A stretch of 64,000 bases of DNA from Zygnema cylindricum (taxonomy: Eukaryota > Streptophyta > Zygnematophyceae > Zygnematales > Zygnemataceae): positions 105,001 through 169,000 of the forward strand of contig JBBHKE010000745.1 of the NCBI GenBank assembly GCA_037447655.1, written 5' to 3'. The notes under the pieces are model-generated. The model searched no databases. It was not told the DNA's origin and worked only from the letters and a program-made list of their open reading frames with translations. Numbering within the stretch: position 1 is the first letter of the stretch; the number at the start of each line of letters is the position of its first letter. Below are positions 21,040 to 31,341 of the stretch, piece after piece. The translations under genes were made by a program, and so were the position numbers.

Positions 21040-21400
21040 AAACATCAGTTTAAACATCAAAGTGATATACGAGTCACCTACTTTGACCATTAAACTGGTA
21101 CATGTACTAACTAGTTTAACCATCAGGTTAACTATCGGTTTATACATCAGTTTAACAATCAGTGTAACCATCAGTTTAACCATCAAACTGACACATGTAA
21201 CCATCAATTCAACGATCAAACTGGTACATAATACTTCCTAGTTTAACCATCAAACTGAAGCATATAATGCTAAGTTTAACCAGCAGTTGAACAATCCAAA
21301 TGATACATATAATACATAGATTAACCATCAGTTTAACCACCAAACTAATGCATCTATTACCTGCAAATTGATGCATAAAAAACCAAGTTTGACCATAATC
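21040..21400. repeat. Satellite-like array with ACCATCAGTTTAA units
   Basis: Degenerate units of about 20-45 bases built from TTTAACCATCA, AAACTGATACATGT and ACTACCTAG. The same array is at 61690-62030 and, inverted, at 49400-49760. It is not a CRISPR array: there are no conserved repeat lengths or unique spacers. Confidence 0.75.
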
Positions 21401-21727
21401 ATCCTAAAGATATCATTTAAGTGCCACCTTTCCCATATCAAAACCCCTCATTGCATTTTAGTGCTACAACTATAATGTTAAGATACCGCAAAATAAGATT
21501 TGTAAACTCCAATTTTTTTACACTGACAATTCTACAATTGAAAAGCTTAATAATTTCCTTGGCAAACACGTCTTCTATAAAACCATATGTTTTTAAACAT
21601 GCTAAATTAGCCAATGGTACTTTTAACATAAATGTACCAATACCATACTATTGTACTTGTGCCAATGAAAGGCACAAAAGGTAGTTTTGTACTTGTCTCT
21701 GGGAAAGGTACAGCACGTTGCACGCGT

Positions 21728-21850
21728 GGTCTTGATCTTACTTTAAGTGAAAAAGTCAACAGTTGTGCAAGTTGCAGTCAAGGACGACAGCTTCGCAAAT
21801 AGCATCCAGTTAAGGAAAAAAAATAGCATGCGTCATATCCACTTGAAAAA
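21728..21850 (+). pseudogene. Copia GAG-pre-integrase fragment
   Basis: One frame reads RGLDLTLSEKVNSCASCSQG, then RQLRK, stop, HPVKE. It aligns with RGLDLASGEKINGCEGCSKG of the copia element at 42-48 kb, including the CX2C pair of the integrase zinc-binding motif. Two in-frame TAG codons and no neighbouring domains make it a decayed fragment. Confidence 0.7.
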
Positions 21851-21859
21851 AAAAAATAA

Positions 21860-24800
21860 TAATAATAAATAAATAAATAAAAGGTTCCGTCCCACTACAA
21901 TTTCCACCATCTATTTCCCATGGTTTCCTTTCCTCCTTCCCATTTCCCCCTTCCTCTCCCTCTATCACGTCCCATGCTTCTCCCTCTCATTCAATAACCA
22001 TGTCCGGCCGTGCACCCTCACCTCTTCTCACTCGTTCACCTCCTCCACCTAAACCTCGCACACAAGCCACAACACGGATAGAATGTAGCGGGTGTCATAA
22101 CCATTTCGCGAACAGTGCCGGTATTGCCCGACATACAAAGAGTTGTCAACAATTTTTGGCCCAGAGCGGACCTTCCTCCATTACACTTTCTTCCACCATA
22201 CTCCCGTCCGGACCTACGAGCGAAGATTGGGCATTTGTACGCGATTTAGACGTGCTCAGAGCTTATGATTTGGGGGGCCCCCGTCCGCGATTATACACGC
22301 GGATTCCCATGGATGTGCGGGTTATCGTGCAGGACGCCCTCCACCTTCCTTTGTCCCGTATTTATTCGGATCCCGCGGATGTTGGACCTTGGCACCTCCT
22401 TTTCATGTTTTCACTTTGGGTTCTAGTCTAACCAAGCCGTGGCGGTGGTAGCGAGGCCCGAGAAACTATGGCCCGATGTCGACGTTTCTTTCGAGATGAT
22501 TGGAGGGCCCTTCATGCCGAGCACGAGGATCGAGTTGCGAGTGCTTTCTTCACACCACGGCGTACCTCTCGGACTTCAGATGTGCCATCTTCTTATCGTC
22601 GTGCGGTTCATTTGGGTCGAGTTGGTGAGCTCTCTAGAGCGATTCGGGCCCTCCAGCCATTTAATCCTGCTCCTCCGTCTTATGCGACTGTTGAGATTCT
22701 CCGGGCTCTTCATCCACCAGCTCCTACCCCACAGTCCCCCTCTATTCACACCTTCGTGCCGCCAGAGTGTTTTATCTTGGATCAAGACTCCTTTATTAAA
22801 GCCCTTACGACTTCTCCACATCTTTCCGGGGGTCTTTCGGGCAATGTTTATGAGCTATTTCGCGACGTTTTGCCTCCGAAATCTGGTGCTCGGGGTTTTG
22901 ATATGTTTTTTCGAGTTTGTTCCCTTATTGCGGCTGGCACTGTCCCTTCACGTATTTGTGATCTCCTCACGACCTCCCGCCTCGTAGCTGTCACCAAACC
23001 CAATGGGGGAATCCGTCCTATTGCAGTGGGCGAGGTTTTGTATCGATTGGTGGCTCGTGCCATCTGCATCCAGCTCCAGCCCGCTTTCGATGATTATTTC
23101 TCTCCTCATCAGTTCGGAGTGGCAACCTGGGGGGGTTGTGAGGCCGTGGTCCACGGGATCCGGGCTTTGTTAGATGCCCATCCGGATTGGTTAGTCCTCC
23201 AGGTGGATGTTTTTAATGCCTTGTTTCTAATGCCTTTAACAGAGTGGATCGGAATGCCATTTTTTCGGAGCTTATGGCTGCACCTTCCCCGATTGTCGAG
23301 ATATTTCCTTTTGTGAGAGCTTTTATTCTCTGAGCAGTAGCCTCTCTTTCTCCACTGATGATGATTTGGTCCCACTTTCCTCCACGACTGGCACTCGTCA
23401 GGGTGATCCTCTTGGGGGCCCTTTGTTTGCCCTAGCCCATTACCGTGCCCTTCGAGCTTTTGCAGCTGTTTATCCTTCTTGCCTCTTCCCTTCAGTTGCG
23501 GATGACACACACATTATTGGTCCTTCGGACCAAGTTATACCGGCCTATAACTTTTTCAAGGCTTGCTTAGCCGAACTCAATCTTTCGGTCCAGCCCTCTA
23601 AGTGTGTTGTCTGGTCCCCACGTTCTATTCCTCCTCCTTTCACTCCCCCTCCTTTCACTCCCCCTCCTGGTTTTCAGACTCCCCCTCCTTCCGAAGGCAT
23701 TCGTGTGTTGGGTTGCCCGCTTGGTTCCGATCCATACGTCACGACATTCCTTGATTCCGCTCTTCAAACAGATTTATCCCACGTGGACGACCTTCCTCAC
23801 CTTTCTGATCCCCAAGTTGCCTTTGCTCTTCTGACGCGTTGTTTCCCTTACCGGCCCTCCTACCTTACTCAGACTTCCCCTCCCATCCCATTCTTTGTGT
23901 CCTCACTTTCTACATTCGATGATCGCCTTATGCATGTTCTCCACAATTTGTTGGGCCGTGGAGCTTTTGATCGCGAGTTTGGGCCTGTAGCACGCATCCA
24001 AGCCTCTCTTCCTGTCTCGGCTGGCGGTTTGGGTTTACTCTCGACGGTGCGTGTTGCTCCTGCCGCCTATTTGGGGAGTTGCTGCCTTGTTGCTTCCACT
24101 ATTGTCTCTCGTTCTCTCGTTCTCTGGCCGGGGACACTCCTATTCTTGTGGCCGTGGTTCCCCGTGTTTCGGATGGTGAGCTTGCCTTCCAGCAGTCCCT
24201 TTTGGATGCATCACGTTCTTTTAATCCGGCTGCTATCGAGGACATGCCGATTTTTTCCACTCTCGTTACGACATTAGTTGCACGTGTTTAGGAATCCATT
24301 TGTGATTGGGTTGTCGCCGCTATTAAATCTGAGCTTCTTCAGGGCGCTTCCTTCCAATTCTTCGCGTGCACGTTTTGTGTCTTGTGGCGGACTTGGCTCT
24401 GGAGCTTGACTATTGGCCGTCCCTATCTTATCCACTCTTTTTTTCACCCCGGCTGAGTTCACCACGGCCCTTAGATTCAAACTTGGCCTTCCTCACCCAC
24501 CTTTACATGGCTCACTTGTTTGCTCCTGTGGCCACGTTTTCGAGCCTGATGGGGTCCATTTGCTTCGTTGCTCCCACGGGGGCGAGTTGATTCATGCGCA
24601 CGACACGATTCGAGACACCAAAGCTACTATCGCTGTTGAGGGGGATTTTCTGTTCGTCGCGAGGTCTCTCACATTATTCCTTCGCGTCGGATCGACATTG
24701 TATTACTTGATGGTGCGCGTCGTACATTTGGAGACATTGTTTTGACGAACCCAACCTCAACTACAGTCGTCAACCAAGCGGCTCGGCATATGGGAGTGGC

Positions 24801-25380
24801 TGCCCGTGACGTAGCTAAAAGGAAAGAGCGTGATTATGCCCATCGCGAAGCTATGGATGGCTTCATTCCGATGGCAGTCGAGATATCTGGTTGCTTGGGT
24901 GTGGCTTTGGACGAGTTTTTCCGTACTTGTGGTTGTGGCTCGTTCGAGAGGCGAGGACCTGGGAGCCCTCCTGTTTCGGTCCTTACTTCCTTTTATTGTC
25001 AACGTTTTTCCGTGGCCCTACAACGGGTGTTGGCTTCTATATTACTTCGATCGTCTATTGTCGTTATGGATCGACGGCGTGTTCCGGAACTTCCTCCTCG
25101 TGCTCCTCCGGGATTCGGGGACTTACGTGGTTGCTTTCCGTAAATTTTTAGTTCTGTTGGGGGTTTTTTGCTACGTGTTAGCTTTTTCCTTTGATGTTTT
25201 GTTTGTTGGATTTTTCTTTTTTGGGTGTTTTCGACTTCCTTGCCATCCTTTCGTATTTTCGTAGTTTTTGCCTTGATTTTCCCTTTTGTTTATTCCCTTG
25301 TTATGTGGTTTTTCAGTTTTAGCAATGCTACTTCCTTTTGTTCTTATGGACACAGCGCTTTTTAATAAAGTCGGCCACAA
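21860..25380 (+). mobile_element. Non-LTR retrotransposon with zinc finger, RT and restriction-like endonuclease, degenerate
   Basis: The element spans an AT-repeat (21858-21892), a 5' region, one long broken frame (22000-25143) and a roughly 240-base 3' untranslated part ending GCGCTTTTTAATAAAGTC, then a T run at 25381-25398. Two other 3' tails of the family are in the window (48931-49193 plus, 63520-63808 minus). It has been joined to, or inserted into, an F-box/LRR-like 5' end at 25399. Confidence 0.8.
22000..25143 (+). pseudogene. LINE polyprotein with CCHC finger, RT and PD-(D/E)XK-like nuclease, broken
   Basis: It starts MSGRAPSPLLTRSPPPPKP. A CX2CX12HX4C finger follows (ECSGCHNHFANSAGIARHTK, then SC). 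The RT region shows VAVTKPNGGIRPIAVGEVLY, HQFGVATWGGCEA, GTRQGDPLGGPLFALAHY and an active-site box VADDTH in place of the usual YADD. A CXCX(n)HX4C cluster (VCSCGHVFEPDGVHLLRCSH) precedes a nuclease-like region (SRRIDIVLLDGARRTFGDIV ... RKERDYAHREAMDGFIPMAV, then EISG), which fits a restriction-like endonuclease. Breaks: an in-frame TAA at 22429-22431, frameshifts near 23230 and 23330 and several more between 24090 and 24740. No apurinic-type endonuclease is seen. This domain order is that of early-branching, R2-like non-LTR elements (family knowledge). Confidence 0.8.
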
Positions 25381-25398
25381 TTTTTTTTTTTTTTTTTG

Positions 25399-25447
25399 AT
25401 CGGACATAATTGGAGTAGGTAGATAGTCCAAGAATGTTCCCTCCATG
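25399..25447 (-). pseudogene. 5' fragment of an F-box/LRR-like gene
   Basis: On the minus strand the sequence reads MEGTFLDYLPTPIMSD, matching the first 16 residues of the intact genes at 29613, 53741 and 58379. It then runs directly into an A run and the inverted LINE 3' end. The normal promoter is absent: GAGAGGGG repeats begin right before the ATG. Confidence 0.75.
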
Positions 25448-26085
25448 GAGAGGGGAGAGGGGAGAGGGGAGAGGGGAGAGGGGAGAGGGGAGAGGGGAGA
25501 GGGGAGAGGGGAGAGGGGAGAGGGGAGAGGGGAGAGGGGAGAGGGGAGAGGGGCGAGGGGAGAGGGGAGAGGGGAGAGGGGAGAGGGGAGAGGGGAGAGG
25601 GGAGAGGGGAGAGGGGAGAGGGGAGAGGGGAGAGGGGAGAGGGGAGAGGAGAGAAGGGAGAGGGGAGAGGGGAGAGGAGATTGGATAGAGATAGGAGAGG
25701 GGAGATCGGACAGAGGACAAAGGAGAGGGGAGCGGAGATAGGGAAGAAGAGCGGAGAGAGGAAAGAGGAGTGAGGAGAGAGGGGAGAGGAGAGAGGAGAT
25801 TGGAGAGGGGAGAGAGGAGAGGGGACAGAGGAGAGGGGACAGAGGAGAGGGGAGAGGGGAGAGGGAGGTGGAGAGAGGAGAGAGGAGGGAGGAGAGAGGG
25901 GAGAGGAGACAGGAGAGAGGAGAGAGTGGAAAGGGAAGAGGAGAGTGGCGAGAGGAGATTTGAGAAAAGAGGAGATGGGTGAGAGGAGAGGGGTGAGGGA
26001 ATAGGAAAGAAAAGAGAGGAAAGAGGAGTAACGAGAGAGGTGGGAGGAAAGAGGAGAGAGGAGAGATGCGAGAGAAGAGGGGATT
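25441..26085. repeat. Long GAGAGGGG polypurine tract
   Basis: About 640 bases of almost pure purine on the plus strand. The left 240 bases are a regular 10-bp AGAGGGGAG repeat and the rest is degenerate. Long frames on both strands (PSPLSPL-type or GERGEGR-type proteins) are low-complexity artefacts. Confidence 0.95.
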
Positions 26086-26784
26086 GTGCCAATTGTGCAT
26101 GATTCACATCAATGGAATGATTTTTTTATCTGAAGTTTCAAAGAAACTCTTGAAAGGGATATCTTTAACTATATTTCTCCATACTCTTAAAAAATATCTA
26201 TTCGAGATGCAATACAAAAATAATAATAACAGTCATAATAAAAGTAATTAACAATAATAAACATGTTATTAACATGTTATTGCTTATAATTTCATGCTGT
26301 AAATCAACATATAATTAATTGCCTCTGTTTCTCCTTCAGATTCCTTAAAATTTCATTGGACTTTTGGCAGATCCACAAGAAGAAATCTCTGACGTCATGA
26401 TGATGATAACGTTATGAGATGACGTCATTATGATGATGATGTCATGATACTGACGTCATTATGATGACGCATGTCTCCTCGGTGTTCTTAACCAAAAAAA
26501 TTTGCAATATTCCAAAAGTCTTTGTTTTCAAAATAATTCCTCGTCATACATTAGTTGACACAATTCAACCCGTTTGTAGAACTTTTCATTGTAGGAACCG
26601 AGAACTCATTTTGATATAAGAAGTGAATCCTTTTTGAAGGTCAACGAATGTCCTATGCTTTGCCTATAATTAACAAAGTACGACTTCATTATGAGGAAAG
26701 CACGACGGCCATTGAATAAGCGTTTTAAGTACTTGGGCACCTCTCCAAAACAATACTGCCAAATTCAAAAACCTCCATGATTCT
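26086..26784. other. Intergenic with TGACGTCA cluster
   Basis: No gene recognised. At 26389-26470 three TGACGTCA palindromes alternate with ATGATGATG words in a roughly 30-base period, resembling a cluster of CRE/bZIP-type sites or a simple repeat. Confidence 0.5.
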
Positions 26785-27225
26785 CTTGTGGGAGAGGAAA
26801 GGAGAGAGGGATAAGGAGAGGCGGAGGGAGAGGGAGAGGGAGAGGGCCTGTGGTGGGTGGGTGGAGGTCCCTTAGTAAAATATGACCCTTAGCATAATTC
26901 AATAACCTGTCTAATTCAATACCAACCCTCACTGAGGAGAGAGAGAGGAGAGGAGAGAGGAGAGGAGTGAGGAGAGAGAAAGGAGTGGAAAGAGGAGAGA
27001 GGTGAAAGGGGAAAGGGGAGAGGAGAGAGAGAGAGAAGAGAGGAGATGGCGGGGGAGAGACGAGAGGAGAGGAGAGGGAAAGGAGAGAGAGGAGAGGGGA
27101 GAGAGGAGAGAAGAGAGGAGAGAGAGAGAGAGAAGAGAGGAGAGGAGAGAGGCAAGAGAGAGGGAGAGGAGATGAGAGGAGAGAGAGGGAGCAGAGAGGG
27201 AGAGGGATAGAGGGGAGTATTGCTT
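26785..27225. repeat. GAGAGGAG polypurine tracts
   Basis: Two purine blocks (26785-26850 and 26930-27220) separated by about 80 bases of normal composition. The predicted minus-strand proteins are artefacts. Confidence 0.9.
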
Positions 27226-27359
27226 TAGAGAGGTTATACATTATATAGGAACCAAAAAGAAAAGAAAGCATTGCAAATAACTGGGAACAAACAACACACA
27301 CACAAAAAATAAGCAAATAATAGGGCACAAATACCACTTCAAAAAATTGAGCGAATAAA

Positions 27360-28221
27360 AACACATAACAAGCAAAAAGACAAAAAGGTACTTTCCATTA
27401 TCTCAACATTCTATTTCCCAAACTAACAATTCGTTAATAATGATGATACGATTGCATACAAACACCACCGACAAGTTAACTTTTTTGTCCTCCTTTGAAA
27501 ACAACACCAAAGTACAATCCTAAAGTTCACCACCTACATCCGAAAATCTTGCAAAGATTTCAAAGAATCTAAACAAAAATTCCAAATATACGTGAACTCA
27601 AGATACACCATGAATGACGTCCTCGCGTTAAAACAGGAGAGATGACATACGATTGCACATTGTTTGAACTTATTACTTTAGCTTATGAAAAGTGGTCATA
27701 AACCCTAACATCATTGTTACAATTTTACATTTTTCTACATGAACAACAGGGTATATATGGCACATATTGGAAAAGAAACTCTACTAGCGAAACTTGTATA
27801 CGGCAATTAGTAACAAATTTTCTACGAGTAATTTACTAAGTAAATTACTTACAAAGTAATTAACCAAGTAATTACTACGTAATACTAAGTATACTAGTAA
27901 AAATTAACTTTAATAAGCAATTTACTCTACTATTTTTCAATTGCCAGTGAATCCCTACAAAACATAGTGTCTATCTCTCTCCATTCTTGTTCGGGTCTAC
28001 TATCTCCTTCGCTCATACTTTACTTGACCATGAAAGAAAAATGGACTCGATTCTTTAATAAATAAATGGTCAACTGTTTTGCTAAGTTACAAAAATAATA
28101 CACGAGTAGTCTAATTATGGCATTGCCAATTTAATGCAATTCGAGCAAAAAAAGAGAAAAACAAAAAAAGTATACACTAAACACATAGCGAGAGGATTTA
28201 TAACACAACGGAAGACCTATC
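27360..28221 (-). repeat. Duplicated 3' flank of F-box/LRR-like genes
   Basis: Downstream of the minus-strand gene ending at 28222. Shared landmarks (AAGATTTCAAAGAATC, CATCCTCGCRTTAAAAC, ACATTTTTCTACATGAA, TAGTGAATCCCTACAA) occur in the same order at 33590-34330 (minus) and 55130-55950 (plus). It marks one class of duplication unit in the F-box/LRR cluster. Confidence 0.7.
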
Positions 28222-29613
28222 TTAAAGCGTCTCTTGTTCCAATAATCCTCCTTCCTTCTCCTCGGTCCGCCAATAAAATTCAACCACATTTGGATACATG
28301 TCTTGAATTCCTCTCAATTCGTCGAGATAATCTACGTACTCTTCAGAAATTTCCTCCTCGTCGTCATAAAACATGAAAACACATCTAAGCACATCGGGAA
28401 CCAATTCTATAAGTCCTTTTAGATTTTCGTAAAACGCTCCGTACTTCTCGTAGAGAAAACGCGAAAGGTGAATGTCCTTCACTTTTAATTTCCGTAGATT
28501 AGGACAATGTCTTAACCATCCCACTATCACGTGAACCATATCCGCCTGAAGAAGACGACTTATGAAAGTAATGGACTTAACATTAGCCATTGGCCCCGGG
28601 CACGGAACAATACCACAACATTTAATTTTTGTAAGAGAGGAAGAGTTGTACCTCATCAAGTCGTGCAAGATTTCTTTATTCCGTCCCTCATCCAATCCCC
28701 TTTCCTTAAATACTAGTTTCTTCAGCTTTGATGGGAACGAAGGAGTAAAAGCGACTTTTGGCATATAAGCATTTGATTGTTCGTAGTCAAAATACAACTC
28801 GGATAAGTCACTATCCTCGCCAACGACAATATGAACCTTCAAATTCGCGACTAAATTGTCGTTAATGACTTCGGGAGACTCGGCAGGATGAGGGTGGTTG
28901 GTGAAAGCCAATTGAAAAGATTCCAAGTTGGGACAATTGATGTAAAGCTCACTGAAAATCGCATAAATATCTATGTGTGTCAAAGATTCTGTATGAATGG
29001 ACAAACGGGAGAGACGTTGGGAATTTTCAAGATCTTTATAGAAAAGAATCTTCAGTCTTGGGAAGAAATTCAAAAGAGTTTGAAGGTCTTCTGGTTCATC
29101 ATACTCAAAGTTGTCCAATGAAATGGCTCTCACTCTTTCAAGAGTAGAATTCGAAAGTGTTCCTGGATTATTTTTCTCGTTCAACAAAAATTTGCAACCA
29201 TACAAATTCATTGTTTTTAAGGCTTCCATTTCCTTCAAAACATTGAAATGAGTTTCTGTCAAATTGCAATTGAAAACATCGAGACGCTCGAGGCTTGCGC
29301 TTATCACTCTTGACCAATAGAGAAAAAATTCTACCGGAAGTTCACGCATGTCACCTCTATGAAACAACAAAACTTTGACATGAGGAGTGAAATTAACAGC
29401 CTTGGTGATGACTTTTTCTAGGGTTTCTCTACTCGTAGTTTTTATATCGGATTCGATAATTTCCAGCCTGGAGACCTGTTTGACTCCATCCCTAAAGGCT
29501 TTGGAGACAGTGGATAGGAGGATGAGATTGCGAAGCTGGCCATCCTGAGAAGACCGGAGGAGCATATCGGACAAAATAGGAGTAGGCACAAGGTTCCAGA
29601 ATGTTCCTTCCAT
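28222..29613 (-). CDS. F-box/LRR-like protein, intact copy 1
   Basis: A single-exon gene of 463 aa starting MEGTFWNLVPTPILSDMLLR. Residues 8-45 form a degenerate F-box (LVPTPILSDMLLR, then LILLSTVSKAFRDGV). Leucine-rich segments follow: KMEALKTMNLYGCKF-like at about 130, FFPRLKILFY, NCPNLESFQLAF and HCPNLRKLKVKDIHL near 385. The C-terminus is acidic (YDDEEEISEEYVDYLDEL). F-box proteins usually recruit substrates to SCF ubiquitin ligases through SKP1; that role is inferred here from the weak F-box, not proven. Nearest relative is the copy at 58379. The start is supported by the conserved ATGGAGGGAAC context in the copies (ATGGAAGGAAC here). Confidence 0.75.
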   Translation of the reverse strand: MEGTFWNLVPTPILSDMLLRSSQDGQLRNLILLSTVSKAFRDGVKQVSRLEIIESDIKTTSRETLEKVITKAVNFTPHVKVLLFHRGDMRELPVEFFLYWSRVISASLERLDVFNCNLTETHFNVLKEMEALKTMNLYGCKFLLNEKNNPGTLSNSTLERVRAISLDNFEYDEPEDLQTLLNFFPRLKILFYKDLENSQRLSRLSIHTESLTHIDIYAIFSELYINCPNLESFQLAFTNHPHPAESPEVINDNLVANLKVHIVVGEDSDLSELYFDYEQSNAYMPKVAFTPSFPSKLKKLVFKERGLDEGRNKEILHDLMRYNSSSLTKIKCCGIVPCPGPMANVKSITFISRLLQADMVHVIVGWLRHCPNLRKLKVKDIHLSRFLYEKYGAFYENLKGLIELVPDVLRCVFMFYDDEEEISEEYVDYLDELRGIQDMYPNVVEFYWRTEEKEGGLLEQETL

Positions 29614-29665
29614 GAAGAAAAAACAGATACAGAAGACACTTGACGTGACAAGTGACGTGACAGTG
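29614..29665 (-). promoter_or_regulatory. TGACGTGAC repeat in the F-box/LRR promoter
   Basis: Two TGACGTGAC words separated by AAG lie about 20-45 bases upstream of the ATG. The same block is conserved, oriented alike, before the copies at 35722, 51994, 53741 and (one word) 58379. The ACGT core fits bZIP-type sites; whether it is transcribed leader or upstream promoter is unknown. Confidence 0.6.
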
Positions 29666-30290
29666 GCAAAATAAAAACTTGAAAAAACCTAACTGTTTCG
29701 GAATAATAGTCTGCAGGAGACTTCTTTCAAACCTTCTTTCATTAGAGCTTGCAGCTAGAGGTGCAGTGAGAAAAAAAAAAAAAACTGCTAAAGATTACTC
29801 CAAAAGACGAACTGTAAGGAAGTGACTGCTGCAGCTGCAGAGAGCTTCAAATAGCACACTGGAAAATCTTTTTTTTTTTATTTATAACATTTTGACTAGA
29901 TATATACCTTTTTCATTAGAGCTTGCAGCTACAGTACTGGTGCACTGGAAAAAGACAAAAAAAATGCAATGGATTACTCCAAAAGAGTTAACCTTTAGGA
30001 AGGAAGTGACTGCTGCAGAGAAGCTGCAAATGACACTAGGATAACTTTTACATCTTATTTATATGTTTTGTTTGGATATCTAACAAGCCTACGCGTTCAC
30101 ATTGACCGTCGGATGAACGTGTACGATTTCATTTAAGCATTTTGACTGGATTTTTGGCAAAACTACGTGCAAACATTGACCGCCAGATGGAAGTGAGCTA
30201 TTGGTCACCTGGAAATGTTCGTCACTGTTAACGATGAACGGGAGATGAAAACCTTGCACGTGGCGTAGGCTATTATGCTTCTACCTATTT
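29666..30290. repeat. Duplicated upstream flank of F-box/LRR genes
   Basis: Contains AACTGTTAGGTTTTTTCAAG, GTGACTGCTGCAG and CATTAGAGCTTGCAGCTA, also present upstream of the copies at 51994, 53741 and 58379. The GCTTGCAGCTA segment occurs twice here (29745 and 29920), so part of the flank is tandemly duplicated. Confidence 0.65.
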
Positions 30291-30292
30291 AA

Positions 30293-31265
30293 GGGTACGT
30301 CCCCAGGTATTAAAGTATCGAATTTATTCTGTCGTTTTGACCCAAAACGCAGTGTCGTACGAGAAAAACTTTAGCCGTACAAGAAAATCAATTCTTGAAA
30401 AGTACAACAAACGTCAAGTCGATACTTGAATGTACTTCATGTTTGTCGTCAAGTTAACGAATTTTGGCGTTTTCTTTTTTTCGACCCCCTCGGCAAGAGA
30501 AACCAGCCCGTCAAAAACCTTCATCAAAAATCACCTCGCAACTTGATTTCAAGGAAAGTACCACCCAAACAACGAATGAAAAACGGTCCACGCATGCGCC
30601 ACAAGAGTGTTAAAATTTTAGGACGAGGGAGAGCACTCGCTATTTTTCTCCCTGCCCGTCACGTGCATGTACGGAAGAGACGAGCATGTACGGAAAAAAA
30701 TCTGCAGGGGTCTCGGACCTCCACTTTCATTCATGGGTCTTTTGCAGAATTTTGCGCCGTCGTCGCCTCTCCCCTCTCCCTCTCACACTATCGCTTTTAT
30801 CTCTCACTTCTTAGAATGAGGCACGACATTACTGGTATTAAATGAAAGATATTTAAAAAAAAATCTTTTGAATACCTTTATGTATATTTTTATGGCAAGT
30901 CGAGTGAAAAAAGTCGGAAAAACGAAATCGGATAGCCATGGCCGAAAGTTTTTGAACATTGTGACGTCGACGTCGTCACAAGTGAGCATGGCGTCACAAT
31001 GTCACAAAACCCTAAACGTCTGCCATGTCACAAAATTAGAAAAATCTAGACGTCTACAACCGTCGCTGTTTTTTTGGCGTCACCAATTGTCGGAAGTTTC
31101 GTCAGTTGTCGACAACCGTCACAAAGCTGTAACTACGTCTACAACCGTCACATCTCAAAGTTCCGATTTCATCTTCGCACATAGGGACGCTTTTCATAGT
31201 ACGGAGCACTTCACTACAGTCCAAAATGCTTTTTCAAAGTATCGCTTACATGGGGACGTACCCTA
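30293..31265. mobile_element. Terminal-inverted-repeat element, unclassified
   Basis: Left end AGGGTACGTCCCCA (30297) and right end TGGGGACGTACCCT (to about 31264) are inverted repeats; similarity continues with AAAGTATCG on both sides. The interior has CTACAACCGTC repeats near 31045-31160 and no transposase. The target-site duplication is not clear. A second, rearranged copy seems to lie at 2782-3130. Confidence 0.65.
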
Positions 31266-31341
31266 AGACAAGGTGGATGCAAATCAACCAAAAGTCGCAA
31301 GAAATTCTTTGCCGTACGAATGAAATCCATTGACCTGCGTG

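Larger units (their letters stand above)
19500..21690 (+). repeat. Dispersed repeat, copy A
   Basis: It begins near GTTTATACAAACTTGAAAGC and continues through TTTGTACTCGATAG-type short repeats, ATTCCACAGTATTTATGG, TATGTTGAGATATG, GGTCTATAATTCAAC, a TTTAACCATCA satellite (21040-21400) and CCATATCAAAACCCCTCATT. The same order is seen at 59875-62130 (plus) and, inverted, at 49195-50600. No coding capacity and no clear termini, so it may be part of a larger unidentified element or a segmental duplication. Confidence 0.75.

Noticed and set aside
21040-21400. Regular short repeats considered as a CRISPR array
   Set aside because: Unit and spacer lengths vary, spacers are themselves repeats, and the genome is clearly eukaryotic.
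25171-26107. Two long minus-strand frames rich in Pro/Ser/Leu
   Set aside because: They read through a simple purine/pyrimidine repeat; the protein is pure low complexity and mirrors the 10-bp period.
26765-27364. 199-aa minus-strand frame
   Set aside because: Low-complexity LSPLLSS protein over GAGAGGAG repeats, no splice or start context.
30426-30845. 139-aa plus-strand frame
   Set aside because: Lies inside an inverted-repeat element, no recognisable product, no splice or start support.
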